From Sphingomonadales bacterium EhC05 (lineage in GTDB: Bacteria > Pseudomonadota > Alphaproteobacteria > Sphingomonadales > Sphingomonadaceae): DNA of 35,461 nucleotides. Position 1 is the stretch's first letter, and each line of letters starts with the position of its first letter. Under the pieces are notes generated by a model, which saw only the letters and a list, made by a program, of their open reading frames with translations, made no database searches and had not been told where the DNA came from. Made by a program: the position numbers and the translations under genes. Location: positions 1 through 35,461 of the forward strand of contig LXYP01000038.1 in the NCBI GenBank assembly GCA_001650955.1, in the 5' to 3' direction. Positions 1 to 8,032 of this stretch are shown piece after piece.

Positions 1-122
1 GTGGTGGCGGCGGAGGCGGAACTTCCGGAGATGTGCAGGAACCCATCATGCTGGCCGAAGCAACCAGCAGCGCTGCAGAAAGATATCTGGAAAATTCTTG
101 TCCCATAGCACACCCCATTTGA
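1..122 (+). CDS. C-terminal tail of an unidentified protein (partial)
   Basis: The reading frame beginning at base 3 is open from the window edge and stops with TGA at 120-122. It reads as a run of six glycines followed by about 33 residues of mixed composition (ending CPIAHPI). A glycine run is common in linkers or low-complexity tails, but no family can be recognised from this much. The other forward frames give arginine-rich or otherwise implausible peptides, so this frame is preferred by composition only. It may not be a gene at all. Confidence 0.3.
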   Translation, partial: GGGGGGTSGDVQEPIMLAEATSSAAERYLENSCPIAHPI

Positions 123-455
123 TGGCCACCATCGTGGCCCTGATGTGCGACCCGCTATTATTTTTCTTTATTAGAACATATTCGCAATAATTTTTCCAGC
201 ATAGTCAATCTGGATCTCCAAACACGGATGATTTGAAAAGCCAAGAAGCCCGCGCCAATATCACGCATCGCCACGATATTCGTCGCGCCGTGGGAGCCGG
301 ATTGCCATAAGCAGAGCATTGCGAGATCATGCTTTGTCTGCATCAATCAATCACCATCGGGATCACCCTCTTCCGGCGGTTGCACGGCTCCACATCCAGC
401 AAGTCATGTTATGAATCGGTAGACCGGCGGGATTCTCGGTGTAAAGAAGGTCTAT
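123..455. other. Intergenic stretch without a recognisable gene
   Basis: No convincing gene is seen in these 333 bases. The middle (about 160-200) is AT-rich. Short ORFs on both strands lack family features. The last bases before 456 carry an AAGAAGG ribosome binding site (445-451) for coaBC, so the coaBC promoter should lie here, but no clear -35/-10 pair was identified. Confidence 0.5.
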
Positions 456-1727
456 ATGGACAAGCCCAAACATATTCTCCTGATCATTGGCGGCGGGATT
501 GCGGCCTATAAGGCCAGCGAATTGATCCGATTGATCAAGAAATCCGGCATGACCGTGCGCTGCGTGTTGACCGAATCGGGCGCGCAATTTGTCACTCCGA
601 TGACGCTGGCGGCGCTATCGGAAAATGAAGTACATACCACGCTCTGGTCGCTGAAGGATGAAACCGAGATGGGGCATATCCAATTGTCCCGCGAAGCGGA
701 TCTTATCGTGATTTGTCCGGCAACCGCAAATTTGCTAGCGAAAATGGCAGGGGGGATTGCTGACGATCTTGCCACAACACTGCTACTGGCAACCGATGCA
801 CCCGTGATGGCCGTGCCTGCAATGAATGTACGCATGTGGCAGCATGCCGCGACTCAGCGCAATATCAAACAGCTTCAGAACGATGGCATCATGGTTATGA
901 TGCCCGATGAAGGGGATATGGCCTGCGGTGAATATGGGCCCGGAAGAATGCCGGAGCCAGAAGCGGTGATGACACAGATTTCATCTCTGATGAGTTCGGC
1001 ATTTTCGTCGACGAGCGAATTCGCAGCAAGCGAGCTTGGTGCCAATCCGCTGGACGGCCAGCCCGCATTTGCGCCAGATCAACACCGGCCATTGCATGGC
1101 AAACATATTCTCGTAACCGCCGGCCCAACCTGCGAGCCGATTGATCCCGTTCGCTATATCGCCAACCGATCATCTGGCCGCCAGGGCTTTGCCATCGCGG
1201 CCGCTGCAGCAGAGGCGGGAGCAAAAGTCACTCTGGTTGCCGGTCCTGTTCATTTGGCAACGCCTGCGGGCGTCCTGCGCGTAGACGTTGAAACCGCCCT
1301 CGAGATGGAGGCGGCAGTCGAAGCTGCTCTGCCGGCAAATATAGCGATCATGGTTGCCGCGGTTGCTGACTGGCGTGCGGACAGCCGGTCCGAACAGAAG
1401 ATCAAGAAAAAGGGCGATGCCCCTGCACCACTTCAACTGACCGAAAATCCGGACATATTGGCTGGCTTGGCACGGCATGCCCAACGCCCGGATTTGTTGA
1501 TCGGATTTGCCGCTGAAACTGAAAAAATTGCCGAACATGCCAAAGCCAAGCTTGCCAAAAAGGGCTGTGACTGGATCGTGGCCAATGATGTTTCCGGCGA
1601 TGTCATGGGTGGCGCCGACAATAGTGTGCATATTGTTACCGCCCATGGCAGTGAGATATGGGAGCGGCTTCCCAAACCCGAGGTCGCAAGACAACTTGTC
1701 CAAAAAATTATCGAAGAGATCAGCTAG
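456..1727 (+). CDS. coaBC: Bifunctional phosphopantothenoylcysteine decarboxylase / phosphopantothenate-cysteine ligase
   Basis: This 423-residue enzyme carries out two steps of coenzyme A synthesis in the cytoplasm: ligation of cysteine to 4'-phosphopantothenate (CoaB) and FMN-dependent decarboxylation of the product to 4'-phosphopantetheine (CoaC). The N-terminal flavoprotein domain (about 1-180) shows the GGGIAAYKA start, the PAMN motif and the ACGEYGPGRMPEP segment with its active-site cysteine. The CoaB domain begins near residue 210 with LVTAGPTCEPIDPVRYIANR and SSGRQG, then AVADWR, ENPDIL, GFAAET and a late MGGADN motif. Length and domain order are normal for the fused bacterial form. 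The ATG at 456 has AAGAAGG upstream. The gene lies 3 bp before dut, a coaBC-dut arrangement common in proteobacteria, so the two are probably cotranscribed. Confidence 0.97.
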   Translation: MDKPKHILLIIGGGIAAYKASELIRLIKKSGMTVRCVLTESGAQFVTPMTLAALSENEVHTTLWSLKDETEMGHIQLSREADLIVICPATANLLAKMAGGIADDLATTLLLATDAPVMAVPAMNVRMWQHAATQRNIKQLQNDGIMVMMPDEGDMACGEYGPGRMPEPEAVMTQISSLMSSAFSSTSEFAASELGANPLDGQPAFAPDQHRPLHGKHILVTAGPTCEPIDPVRYIANRSSGRQGFAIAAAAAEAGAKVTLVAGPVHLATPAGVLRVDVETALEMEAAVEAALPANIAIMVAAVADWRADSRSEQKIKKKGDAPAPLQLTENPDILAGLARHAQRPDLLIGFAAETEKIAEHAKAKLAKKGCDWIVANDVSGDVMGGADNSVHIVTAHGSEIWERLPKPEVARQLVQKIIEEIS

Positions 1728-1730
1728 TCC

Positions 1731-2177
1731 ATGTTCGAACCCATCAATATCGCCGTCAAACGGCTCGACCATGCCGGTGATCTGCCGCTGCCCTCCTATG
1801 AAACCAGCGGTTCGGCCGGGATGGATATTCGTGCGGCGGAAGAACTGACCATTGATCCAAGCAAGCGCGGTCTGGTCGGCACCGGTTTCGCCTTCGCCAT
1901 TCCCGAGGGCTATGAAGTTCAGGTGCGACCGCGGTCCGGACTTGCTCTGAAAAAGGGTATATCCGTGCTCAACACGCCCGGAACGATCGACAGCGACTAT
2001 CGCGGGGAAATCAAAGTGATCCTTGCCAATCTTGGCGATGAACCCTTTCATGTCGGGCTCGGCGACAGGATTGCCCAGATCATCGTCGCTCCCGTGCAAC
2101 GGGGAAATCTGGTTGAAGTATCAGATCTCGATGAAACGTCGCGGGGGTCTGGTGGTTTTGGCTCAACCGGGGTATAG
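1731..2177 (+). CDS. dut: dUTP diphosphatase (dUTPase)
   Basis: Hydrolyses dUTP to dUMP and pyrophosphate, keeping uracil out of DNA and supplying dUMP for thymidylate synthesis. The 148-residue protein shows all five motifs of the trimeric dUTPase family: AGMDIRA (motif I), PRSGLALK (II), [14 protein letters not shown] (III, with the catalytic Asp and the uracil-binding hairpin), GDRIAQIIV (IV) and the flexible C-terminal arm [10 protein letters not shown] (V). Length is typical. The ATG at 1731 follows the coaBC stop by 3 bp, suggesting translational coupling and one transcript. Nothing unusual was seen. Confidence 0.97.
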   Translation: MFEPINIAVKRLDHAGDLPLPSYETSGSAGMDIRAAEELTIDPSKRGLVGTGFAFAIPEGYEVQVRPRSGLALKKGISVLNTPGTIDSDYRGEIKVILANLGDEPFHVGLGDRIAQIIVAPVQRGNLVEVSDLDETSRGSGGFGSTGV

Positions 2178-2209
2178 TTTTGGAATAGGGTGTTTTTGTA
2201 AAAGGAAAT

Positions 2210-2620
2210 ATGATGATTGAACTTTTTGCCGCTTTTGCACTTTCAAGCGCATTCTCCGCCGCTGATGATATTGAAATCACGAAATTATCCGAAGATTTCT
2301 ATAATCTCGAACTGGCGCGTTTTGAGAAAAAACTCCCGGTTCGGGAACGGCATGAACGAACCGCAGAACGAATCGCCAAGAAAGCGGATTGCAAACTCCC
2401 GACCGATATCGGCTGGGTCCATGCGCGCGTGGATGTCGCGCTGGAAGTATCGCCAACGGGCCGCGTGACTCGCGTCGTTCCCGTCGACACAGGCTGCCGG
2501 CAGCTGGAAACCTATGTGATCGAACATCTCACCAAATATGCCGGACGCGATGGCGCGGTGGTGCGCAATGGCGACAAGAAATGGTATCGTCAGGCGATCA
2601 CGTTTCGCTGGCCTGAATGA
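2210..2620 (+). CDS. Secreted TonB-C-terminal-like protein
   Basis: A 136-residue protein with a hydrophobic N-terminus (ELFAAFALSSAFSAADD) that reads as a signal peptide cleaved near residue 18-19. The C-terminal half (about 70-136) contains VALEVSPTGRVTRVVPVDTG, then a Cys and a segment ending in ITFRW. This resembles the TonB C-terminal fold, with a strand-turn SPTGRV and a late strand FRW. Two cysteines could form a periplasmic disulfide. There is no proline-rich linker or TM anchor as in true TonB, so it is not an energy-coupling TonB. ATG codons at 2210 and 2213 both fit the AAAGGAAA site. It overlaps the next gene by 4 bp (ATGA), so the two are probably coupled. Role unknown. Confidence 0.75.
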   Translation: MMIELFAAFALSSAFSAADDIEITKLSEDFYNLELARFEKKLPVRERHERTAERIAKKADCKLPTDIGWVHARVDVALEVSPTGRVTRVVPVDTGCRQLETYVIEHLTKYAGRDGAVVRNGDKKWYRQAITFRWPE

Positions 2621-3399
2621 GTCCACTCACCGACGCACAGCTCGACCGATATGCGCGCCATATCGTATTGAAGGATATTGGCGGAGTCGGGCAGAAGAAG
2701 CTGCTCGACGCCCATATTCTGATCGTGGGCGCGGGCGGGATCGGCTGCCCGGCCATCCAATATCTCGCCGCGGCGGGCGTGGGGGCGCTGACGATCATTG
2801 ACGACGATGTCGTGTCGCTGTCCAATTTGCAGCGGCAGGTTCTTTTTTCCGAAAATGATGTCGGGAAGGCGAAAGTTGAAGTTGCCAAAGTTGCCGCGCA
2901 GCGTATCAACCCTGAAATCAATATTATTCCAATAAATCAACGACTTACCGCGCAACATATCGGAAATGATGCTGCAGCATTTTTTGCCCCGTTTGACGCG
3001 ATTATCGACGGCTCGGACAATTATCAGACCCGCCTGCTGGTCTCCGATCTCTCGGTCGCACATCGCGTCCCACTGATCTCCGCGGCGATTGGCCAGTTTC
3101 AGGGCCAGCTCGGCACCTTCCGCGGCTGGGAAGCCGACAAGCCCTGCTACCGCTGTTTCGTCGGCGACGCGCTCGACCCGGATGATTGCGACAATTGCAG
3201 CGAAGTTGGCGTCCTCGGTGCCATGGTCGGCCTGATGGGCAGTTTTGCGGCGATGGAAGCGATCCGCGTGGTCACCGGTTTCGGCCAGGATCCAACCGGC
3301 AAGCTCCAGCTGTTCGACGGCCTCGCGCCGTCCATGCGCAGCATCAACCTCCCCAAGGACCCGCATTGCAAAAGCTGCGGCGCCCCAGCCGCCACCTAG
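2617..3399 (+). CDS. moeB: HesA/MoeB/ThiF family E1-like adenylyltransferase
   Basis: Members of this family activate the C-terminal glycine of a ubiquitin-like sulfur carrier (MoaD or ThiS) by adenylation, for molybdopterin or thiamine synthesis. The 260-residue protein starts with the family signature RYARHIVLKDIGG, then the nucleotide-binding GAGGIGCP, the arginine region LSNLQRQVLF, and two zinc-binding CxxC pairs (CYRC near 170 and CKSC near 254). Length fits MoeB or ThiF without the rhodanese domain of MoeZ/MOCS3. The symbol is tentative: ThiF cannot be excluded. A molybdopterin oxidoreductase lies 0.8 kb downstream on the other strand, which mildly favours MoeB. The ATG overlaps the upstream stop (ATGA). 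Confidence 0.88.
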   Translation: MSPLTDAQLDRYARHIVLKDIGGVGQKKLLDAHILIVGAGGIGCPAIQYLAAAGVGALTIIDDDVVSLSNLQRQVLFSENDVGKAKVEVAKVAAQRINPEINIIPINQRLTAQHIGNDAAAFFAPFDAIIDGSDNYQTRLLVSDLSVAHRVPLISAAIGQFQGQLGTFRGWEADKPCYRCFVGDALDPDDCDNCSEVGVLGAMVGLMGSFAAMEAIRVVTGFGQDPTGKLQLFDGLAPSMRSINLPKDPHCKSCGAPAAT

Positions 3400-3408
3400 C
3401 TTGCCTTT

Positions 3409-3448
3409 TGCTCCCCGTTCGCCGATAATCATCGCCAACAGGGGAGCA
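3409..3448 (+). promoter_or_regulatory. Inverted repeat covering the MAPEG gene ribosome binding site
   Basis: TGCTCCCC (3409-3416) and GGGGAGCA (3441-3448) are a perfect 8-bp inverted repeat with a 24-base loop. The right arm is the Shine-Dalgarno sequence (GGGGAG) and the A of the start codon at 3448. If the arms pair in the mRNA, the start would be hidden. No U-run follows, so it is not a standard terminator. Function is inferred only. Confidence 0.35.
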
Positions 3449-3864
3449 TGATCATGACCGTACCAGTAACCGCAATGACCGCAGCGATATTGACGCTCTT
3501 GTTCATCTTCCTGTCCTTCCAGGTGGTCAAACAGCGGGTCCGCACCGAAACATCCTTTGGCGCGGGCAATGACGAGCATATGGACATGGTCCGCGGCTGC
3601 CAGAGCAACCTCATCGAATATACGCCGATCACGCTGATCATGCTGGCGCTACTCGAACTGAGCAGCGCGCATCATCTCAGCTTGATGGTGCTTGCCGTAA
3701 TCTTCATGATCGCCCGTTTCCTGCACCCTTTCGGCATGCATCAGCATCAGGCCGGGAAAGGCCTGCGGCTCCGTCAGATCGCGATGCTGATGACCTGGCT
3801 GGTGATGGCAGCGCTGGCGCTCTGGACCATCTATATCTGCGTGACGGTCAACCTGCTCAGCTAG
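3448..3864 (+). CDS. MAPEG family membrane protein
   Basis: A 138-residue protein with four hydrophobic segments (about 10-27, 60-74, 78-92 and 108-132), the topology of MAPEG proteins (membrane-associated proteins in eicosanoid and glutathione metabolism). The segment after the first helix contains RVRTETSFGAGNDE, followed by a conserved-looking RGCQSNLIEYTP, which matches the E-N-Y/E-P pattern of the family. Bacterial members are usually annotated as inner-membrane proteins of unknown substrate; glutathione transferase activity is possible but not shown. The ATG at 3448 has a strong GGGGAG site. It probably stands at the end of the coaBC operon or as its own unit, 48 bp after the MoeB-like gene. 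Confidence 0.85.
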   Translation: MIMTVPVTAMTAAILTLLFIFLSFQVVKQRVRTETSFGAGNDEHMDMVRGCQSNLIEYTPITLIMLALLELSSAHHLSLMVLAVIFMIARFLHPFGMHQHQAGKGLRLRQIAMLMTWLVMAALALWTIYICVTVNLLS

Positions 3865-3942
3865 TTTCGGTCGGGCCCAGGCCAGCCGTATCTGACGAGC
3901 CTCGTCGACCGCTTCCGATAAGCGGGCATTGGACCCAATATT

Positions 3943-4179
3943 CTAGCCCGTTTCGCCGCGCTGATAGCGATCCAGTTCATCGGGATCAAAGCCCTGATCA
4001 TTGTCGATCAGCGGGTCGCGCAGAAAATCCTCCTCTGGCGGGAGTGTGGTCGCGCGGTTCACCGCCCATCTGCAGGCTTTATCGAGCAGTGACTTATTAT
4101 AAGAACTGCGTTTGGCCATCCACATCATCAATGCCGCCGACCGTTCCCGTTTTCTGAGGAGTTTCTCGTCTATACTCAT
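3943..4179 (-). CDS. Small hypothetical protein coupled to the molybdoenzyme gene
   Basis: A 78-residue charged soluble protein without a signal peptide or membrane segment. Its ATG overlaps the stop codon of the upstream molybdopterin oxidoreductase by 4 bp, so the two are very likely translated from one message. The N-terminal half is basic (KLLRKRERS, a possible helix); the C-terminal half is acidic (PPEEDFLRDPLIDNDQGFDP). No cysteines and no known domain are seen. The position suggests an assembly factor or small subunit for the molybdoenzyme, but nothing in the sequence proves it. Confidence 0.65.
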   Translation of the reverse strand: MSIDEKLLRKRERSAALMMWMAKRSSYNKSLLDKACRWAVNRATTLPPEEDFLRDPLIDNDQGFDPDELDRYQRGETG

Positions 4180-6458
4180 TCCGCTGGTTCCATCGCAGAA
4201 GCGGGAGCAACCGACTGTTCCGATTGCTCCACCTTGTTGATCCGGCAGGGAACCCCTTTGAGATGCGGGATGCCCTGTTCGCGGTCGAGATAATCTGCAT
4301 CATCCCGGCAAAGCTGGGCATCGGCATATTTGAGCGCTCCGGAAAGATGCCCCGCGCCTTGCTTCATTTCCGGTTTCCACCAGCCGTGAGGAATGCGGAT
4401 CAGATCATCCGGCATGGCGTCTTTGATCGCCACTTTGATCGATATCTTGCCCATCTCATTTTCGACCTCGACCCATTCATCCTCTGCGAGATGATATTGT
4501 GTGGCGGTCCCGGGACTCACGAATAGCAAGGGTTCCGGATGACGCTTGCGCATTTCCGGAATATGGCGATGGCCGGTTTGAAAAAAGCCGTCTTCCCGCA
4601 CGCCAGTGAACAGCTTCAGCGGATATTCCGGGTCAACCGGCGGGTCTTCGCGAAAATAGGGCAAGGGATCAAACCCAAGCTCTTCCAATATCGACGATTT
4701 GAGTTCGACCTTGCCGCTCGGCGTCGCGAAACCCTTTTTTTCATATTGCCGGAATTTGGGCGGCGCAAAATAAATGTCGGTTTTCTTGACCAGCTGATCA
4801 AACGTCATGCCGGTTTTCTCAAGACGATAGTCATAGAAATCCTCGAGCCTGTCCCATGGGACCAATTCTGGTTTATCCAGGGCGCCGGCGAGCAGTTTCC
4901 AAAATTCAAATGTGCTCTTGCATTCACCCGGCGGTTCCATCGCTTTTTCTGACGGACGGACCGAGGACATCCAGCCGAAACTGTCCATCAGCCATGGCCG
5001 TTCCAACCAGCTGTCGCCCGGCAATATATAGTCTGCCAGTTGCGCCGACGGAGTCATGAAATGCTCGTGCGCGACAATCAGGTCCTGATTCATCATCGCG
5101 TCGATGATCAGGGGCATATTGGCGTAGCTCATCAGCGGATTATTGCCGAGGAAGAAAAAGGCCTTCACCGGATAGGGGCCCTGCCCCGCCATTGCGCGGA
5201 ATGTCGCCGACGGCGTCGCCATATGACAGCCCATGATCAGATTGGCATATTCCTGCCCATAGACGCGCTTGGTCGGTTCCCGAAACGCCTCCTGCCCGCG
5301 ATAGGTAAAGGCGGGATGCTGATCGGAGCCGAGCTGTTTGGCCTTTTGTGCGTCCGACAGGACATGATGCATTTCAATCGTAGATTCGTTTATAATATCG
5401 GGATTGAAACCTTCCAGCCGCTCCCCGCCCGGTACATCGACATAGCCGCAGACCGAACGCAATATGCTCTGTAGGCGGATGCCGGAGGTGCTGTTGCGCT
5501 GCATGTCGGTAATCGGGGTCCATGGGATGATCGACGGCCCTTCGGTGGCATACATGCGGGCCGCCTTGGCGATCATTTCCGGATCACAACCGGTAAGTTT
5601 TGCCACTCTTTCCAAAGGATATTCGTCAACACGCTTGCGCAGGTCGTCAAAACCGATCGTCCAGTTTTCAACGAATTTCTTGTCATAAAGCTCTTCATCG
5701 AGAATGACTTTCAGCCAGCCCAACATCATCGCGGCATCACTGCCCGCTTTCAAAGGAAGCCAGATATCGGCGCGTTCCGCGCTTGAACTTCGGCGTGGGT
5801 CGGTCACAATCAGTTTTGCACCGCGCGCCTGAGCTTGCCGAATGAAATTATACATGGGCGTCCAGCTGTGACGGCGGGGATTATGCCCCATGAGCACGAT
5901 ACATTTGGTATTGGCGAAATCCCCCATCGGAAACCAGCCATAGGTGAAACGGTTTACAGCCGCCGTATTGCCGGCACAGAGCGCGACACCGCTGATCCAG
6001 TTGGGCGAGCCGACATGATTCATGATCCGACGACCCAGGCCGTGATCGGTTGCGGTGTTCCACTGGCTGGTCGAAACCGCCCAGGCTTCCGGGCCATGTT
6101 TGGCAATAATCGCCTTCAGGCGCTGACCAATGTCGCTGATCGCTTCATCCCACGACACTTTTTCCCATTCACCGGAACCACGTTTGCCGACGCGTTTCAG
6201 CGGCTGCAAAATACGGGTCGGGTCGGCGAGCCCTTTGGGCGCCATAATCCCCTTCATGCAGATATTGTCGCGGAATATCGGATTGTCTGAGGATCGTATT
6301 TTGACGACCCGCCCCTTCTCGACTTCAGCCACGACGCTGCAGGCAATATCGCAGGTTTGGCAGATGGTGCGCTTTGTCGTCACGCCCGGTCGCACCTCCC
6401 GCTCCTCAAATTTGGCATCGGCAATGGCTTGCGGATCAAATGGCGGTGCGGCTGGCAT
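4176..6458 (-). CDS. Molybdopterin-dependent oxidoreductase, DMSO reductase family
   Basis: A 760-residue catalytic subunit of the bis-molybdopterin guanine dinucleotide (DMSO reductase/formate dehydrogenase) superfamily. Near the N-terminus is a 4Fe-4S motif with Cys at 33, 36, 40 and 67, followed by GIMAPKGLADPTRI and GEWEKVSWDEA. Cys161 in VALCAGNTA stands where the Mo-ligand Cys/Sec is found. The C-terminal half contains the molybdopterin dinucleotide-binding region (from about 620, KLFTGVREDGFFQTGHRH). There is no Tat signal, so it should be cytoplasmic. The start at 6458 is chosen for its GAGGGAG site; an upstream TTG/ATG extension to 6533 would overlap the divergent regulator's operator. 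No electron-transfer subunit is adjacent. Substrate is not deducible: formate, a thiosulfate-like compound or an organic substrate all remain possible. Confidence 0.92.
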   Translation of the reverse strand: MPAAPPFDPQAIADAKFEEREVRPGVTTKRTICQTCDIACSVVAEVEKGRVVKIRSSDNPIFRDNICMKGIMAPKGLADPTRILQPLKRVGKRGSGEWEKVSWDEAISDIGQRLKAIIAKHGPEAWAVSTSQWNTATDHGLGRRIMNHVGSPNWISGVALCAGNTAAVNRFTYGWFPMGDFANTKCIVLMGHNPRRHSWTPMYNFIRQAQARGAKLIVTDPRRSSSAERADIWLPLKAGSDAAMMLGWLKVILDEELYDKKFVENWTIGFDDLRKRVDEYPLERVAKLTGCDPEMIAKAARMYATEGPSIIPWTPITDMQRNSTSGIRLQSILRSVCGYVDVPGGERLEGFNPDIINESTIEMHHVLSDAQKAKQLGSDQHPAFTYRGQEAFREPTKRVYGQEYANLIMGCHMATPSATFRAMAGQGPYPVKAFFFLGNNPLMSYANMPLIIDAMMNQDLIVAHEHFMTPSAQLADYILPGDSWLERPWLMDSFGWMSSVRPSEKAMEPPGECKSTFEFWKLLAGALDKPELVPWDRLEDFYDYRLEKTGMTFDQLVKKTDIYFAPPKFRQYEKKGFATPSGKVELKSSILEELGFDPLPYFREDPPVDPEYPLKLFTGVREDGFFQTGHRHIPEMRKRHPEPLLFVSPGTATQYHLAEDEWVEVENEMGKISIKVAIKDAMPDDLIRIPHGWWKPEMKQGAGHLSGALKYADAQLCRDDADYLDREQGIPHLKGVPCRINKVEQSEQSVAPASAMEPAE

Positions 6459-6489
6459 ATGAGTCTCCCTCTTGGATCGAAATATAGTT

Positions 6490-6517
6490 AGTCTAAAAAA
6501 TAGACTTTGTCGAGTCT
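6490..6517. promoter_or_regulatory. Candidate operator: three alternating AGTCT half-sites
   Basis: The intergenic region between the molybdoenzyme and the HxlR regulator contains AGTCTA (6490-6495), TAGACT (6501-6506) and AGTCT (6513-6517). The first pair is a perfect 6-bp inverted repeat around AAAAA; the second and third form AGACT-N6-AGTCT. Starts are 11 and 12 bases apart, about one helical turn. HxlR proteins bind such dyads as dimers, so self-control and control of the divergent gene are likely. Confidence 0.6.
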
Positions 6518-6566
6518 GGCTGCTATATGCCATTCAACTGAGACAGCAGAACGGACGGACGTGACG

Positions 6567-7061
6567 ATGAAATGGGATGAAGTCAGCAAGCAACAATGTT
6601 CGGTCGCGCGCAGTTCCGCGGTGCTCGGCGACCGCTGGACATTGCTGATTTTGAGCGACTGTTTTTTGGGCGTGCGCAATTTCGATCAGTTTCAGGACCG
6701 CCTGGAAATTCCGCGCACGACCCTGGCCAATCGCCTGCAGAAGCTGATCGAACACGATGTTCTATATCGGAAGAAATACCGGACTTCGCCAGATCGCTTT
6801 GAATATCGCCTGACCGAAAAGGGCCGCGATCTCTATCCGGTGCTCTCGACGATCCTCAACTGGGGCGATAAATATTATGCGGAGGCAGCCGGGCCGCCGA
6901 TATTGCGGCAGCATATGCCCTGCGGCCATGACATCCAGCCGGTTTTGCAATGTCCCGAATGCGAGACCGCCGTTGATGCGCATAATATTCACGCCCGGAT
7001 CCGCCCGCACCATGACTCCTGCCCTGACGTGAACCGGGGTCCGGTCTTGCGCCACGGCTAA
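6567..7061 (+). CDS. HxlR-family winged-helix transcriptional regulator
   Basis: A 164-residue regulator with the HxlR/DUF24 winged helix at about 8-95: QQCSVARSSAVLGDRWTLLI, then DQFQDRLEIPRTTLANRLQKL as the recognition region and YRLTEKGRDLYPVL as the wing. Cys11 sits at the N-terminal position used as a redox sensor in YodB/HypR-type members. The C-terminal extension (about 112-150) has CGH and CPEC, a pattern that could bind zinc. ATG 6567 is preferred to the TTG at 6507, which would lie in the promoter and lacks a ribosome site. Divergent from the molybdoenzyme gene with half-sites in between, it probably controls that gene. Inducer unknown. Confidence 0.88.
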   Translation: MKWDEVSKQQCSVARSSAVLGDRWTLLILSDCFLGVRNFDQFQDRLEIPRTTLANRLQKLIEHDVLYRKKYRTSPDRFEYRLTEKGRDLYPVLSTILNWGDKYYAEAAGPPILRQHMPCGHDIQPVLQCPECETAVDAHNIHARIRPHHDSCPDVNRGPVLRHG

Positions 7062-7175
7062 TGTCCGCTTTTGCGCTCTGCGTCGATGCCAGGGTCAGGG
7101 CTGCAATATCGCGAAAGCAGGCATTGGTTTAGAAACCATTGGACGAAGAAAATTAGAGGGCTACCAAGTGACAAT

Positions 7176-7778
7176 TCAAGATCTCGAGAAATATCGCATC
7201 CAAAAAGGTACTTTTGACGGTTTAGCTATATCTTTGATTCGCTCACCGAAATCATGCGAAGCATTCGGGACTAATCCGACCTTCCGATGATAACGAAAAG
7301 GACTCTCTGTTTTTGTCGCTGCACGGATCGCACGTTCAGCAAATTCGCGTGCCGCAACAACTTCTCCTTTTTCATGGGCTATCAGCGCAAAGCTTCCATT
7401 CCACATATACTCTGTAGCTGGAAAGAGATGGTCCGATTCTGAGAAGCGGGATGTCAATATGTTGAGCGCATAATCATACTCGTCAGTGAGACGCATCTCT
7501 GCAACAAGCACCGGAAAACTAGTGCTGGCAGTTGATATAAAATTGGGATGCGCTGCTTCCCAATCCAAAGCCTGCTTATATTCCGCGATTGCGTCAGTGT
7601 CATTTCCCATAGCGAGGTGCGCCTCCGCTCGTACGCACAAGGCTTGGGGTACGTGGAGCTTATCACCTGTGCCGAAATATTCCTCGATCAGGGCGAGTGC
7701 AACGGCAGGGTAGCGTTCCGAGAGATAGCCGGCTTGTATTGTCAAATATTGAGGGCGGCCGCTGCGTGATCGAGACAA
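7176..7778 (-). CDS. TPR-like hypothetical protein, 5' end doubtful
   Basis: About 200 codons encoding helical repeats of TPR type, for example HVPQALCVRAEAHLAMGNDT followed by AIAEYKQALDWE, and later AREFAERAIRAA. The frame has no ATG start: the first usable codon is a TTG at 7778 just after an in-frame TAA (7788-7790), with no good ribosome site. In a neighbouring frame directly upstream (about 7810 to 7742) an ATG-led peptide ending LDHAAAALNI also looks like a TPR helix and runs into a stop just where the TPR frame continues. A frameshift around 7735-7765 is therefore plausible. The protein may be broken, or shorter than drawn. Function unknown. Confidence 0.5.
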   Translation of the reverse strand: MSRSRSGRPQYLTIQAGYLSERYPAVALALIEEYFGTGDKLHVPQALCVRAEAHLAMGNDTDAIAEYKQALDWEAAHPNFISTASTSFPVLVAEMRLTDEYDYALNILTSRFSESDHLFPATEYMWNGSFALIAHEKGEVVAAREFAERAIRAATKTESPFRYHRKVGLVPNASHDFGERIKDIAKPSKVPFWMRYFSRS

Positions 7779-8032
7779 TTTGCGACGTTATGTTGCTTCA
7801 ACATCAACATTCCATTCCCTGTTTCTATACCAATCGTCTCTTGCCATAATATTTGCATATCATAGATCAGGACGTTGTATAGGCATCCCGTCTCGACTAA
7901 CTTCACAACGCTCCGGGAATTGTGAACCGCGAATTTCTGGTGTCCGCTTTGGCACCATTGGCAGGCAGATGGATGGGAGAACGAACCCAAATCGCCGACC
8001 GCCTTCGCCATCCAGCACGGAACAGATCGAGC

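Noticed and set aside
158-346. 62-codon minus-strand ORF in the first intergenic region
   Set aside because: No ribosome site, no family resemblance and composition typical of random sequence; support is too weak to call.
1170-2099. 309-codon minus-strand ORF
   Set aside because: It lies antisense to coaBC and dut, both of which have complete family motifs; its translation shows no domain. It is a codon-bias shadow.
2590-3579. 329-codon minus-strand ORF
   Set aside because: Antisense to the MoeB/ThiF gene and the MAPEG start; no recognisable motif.
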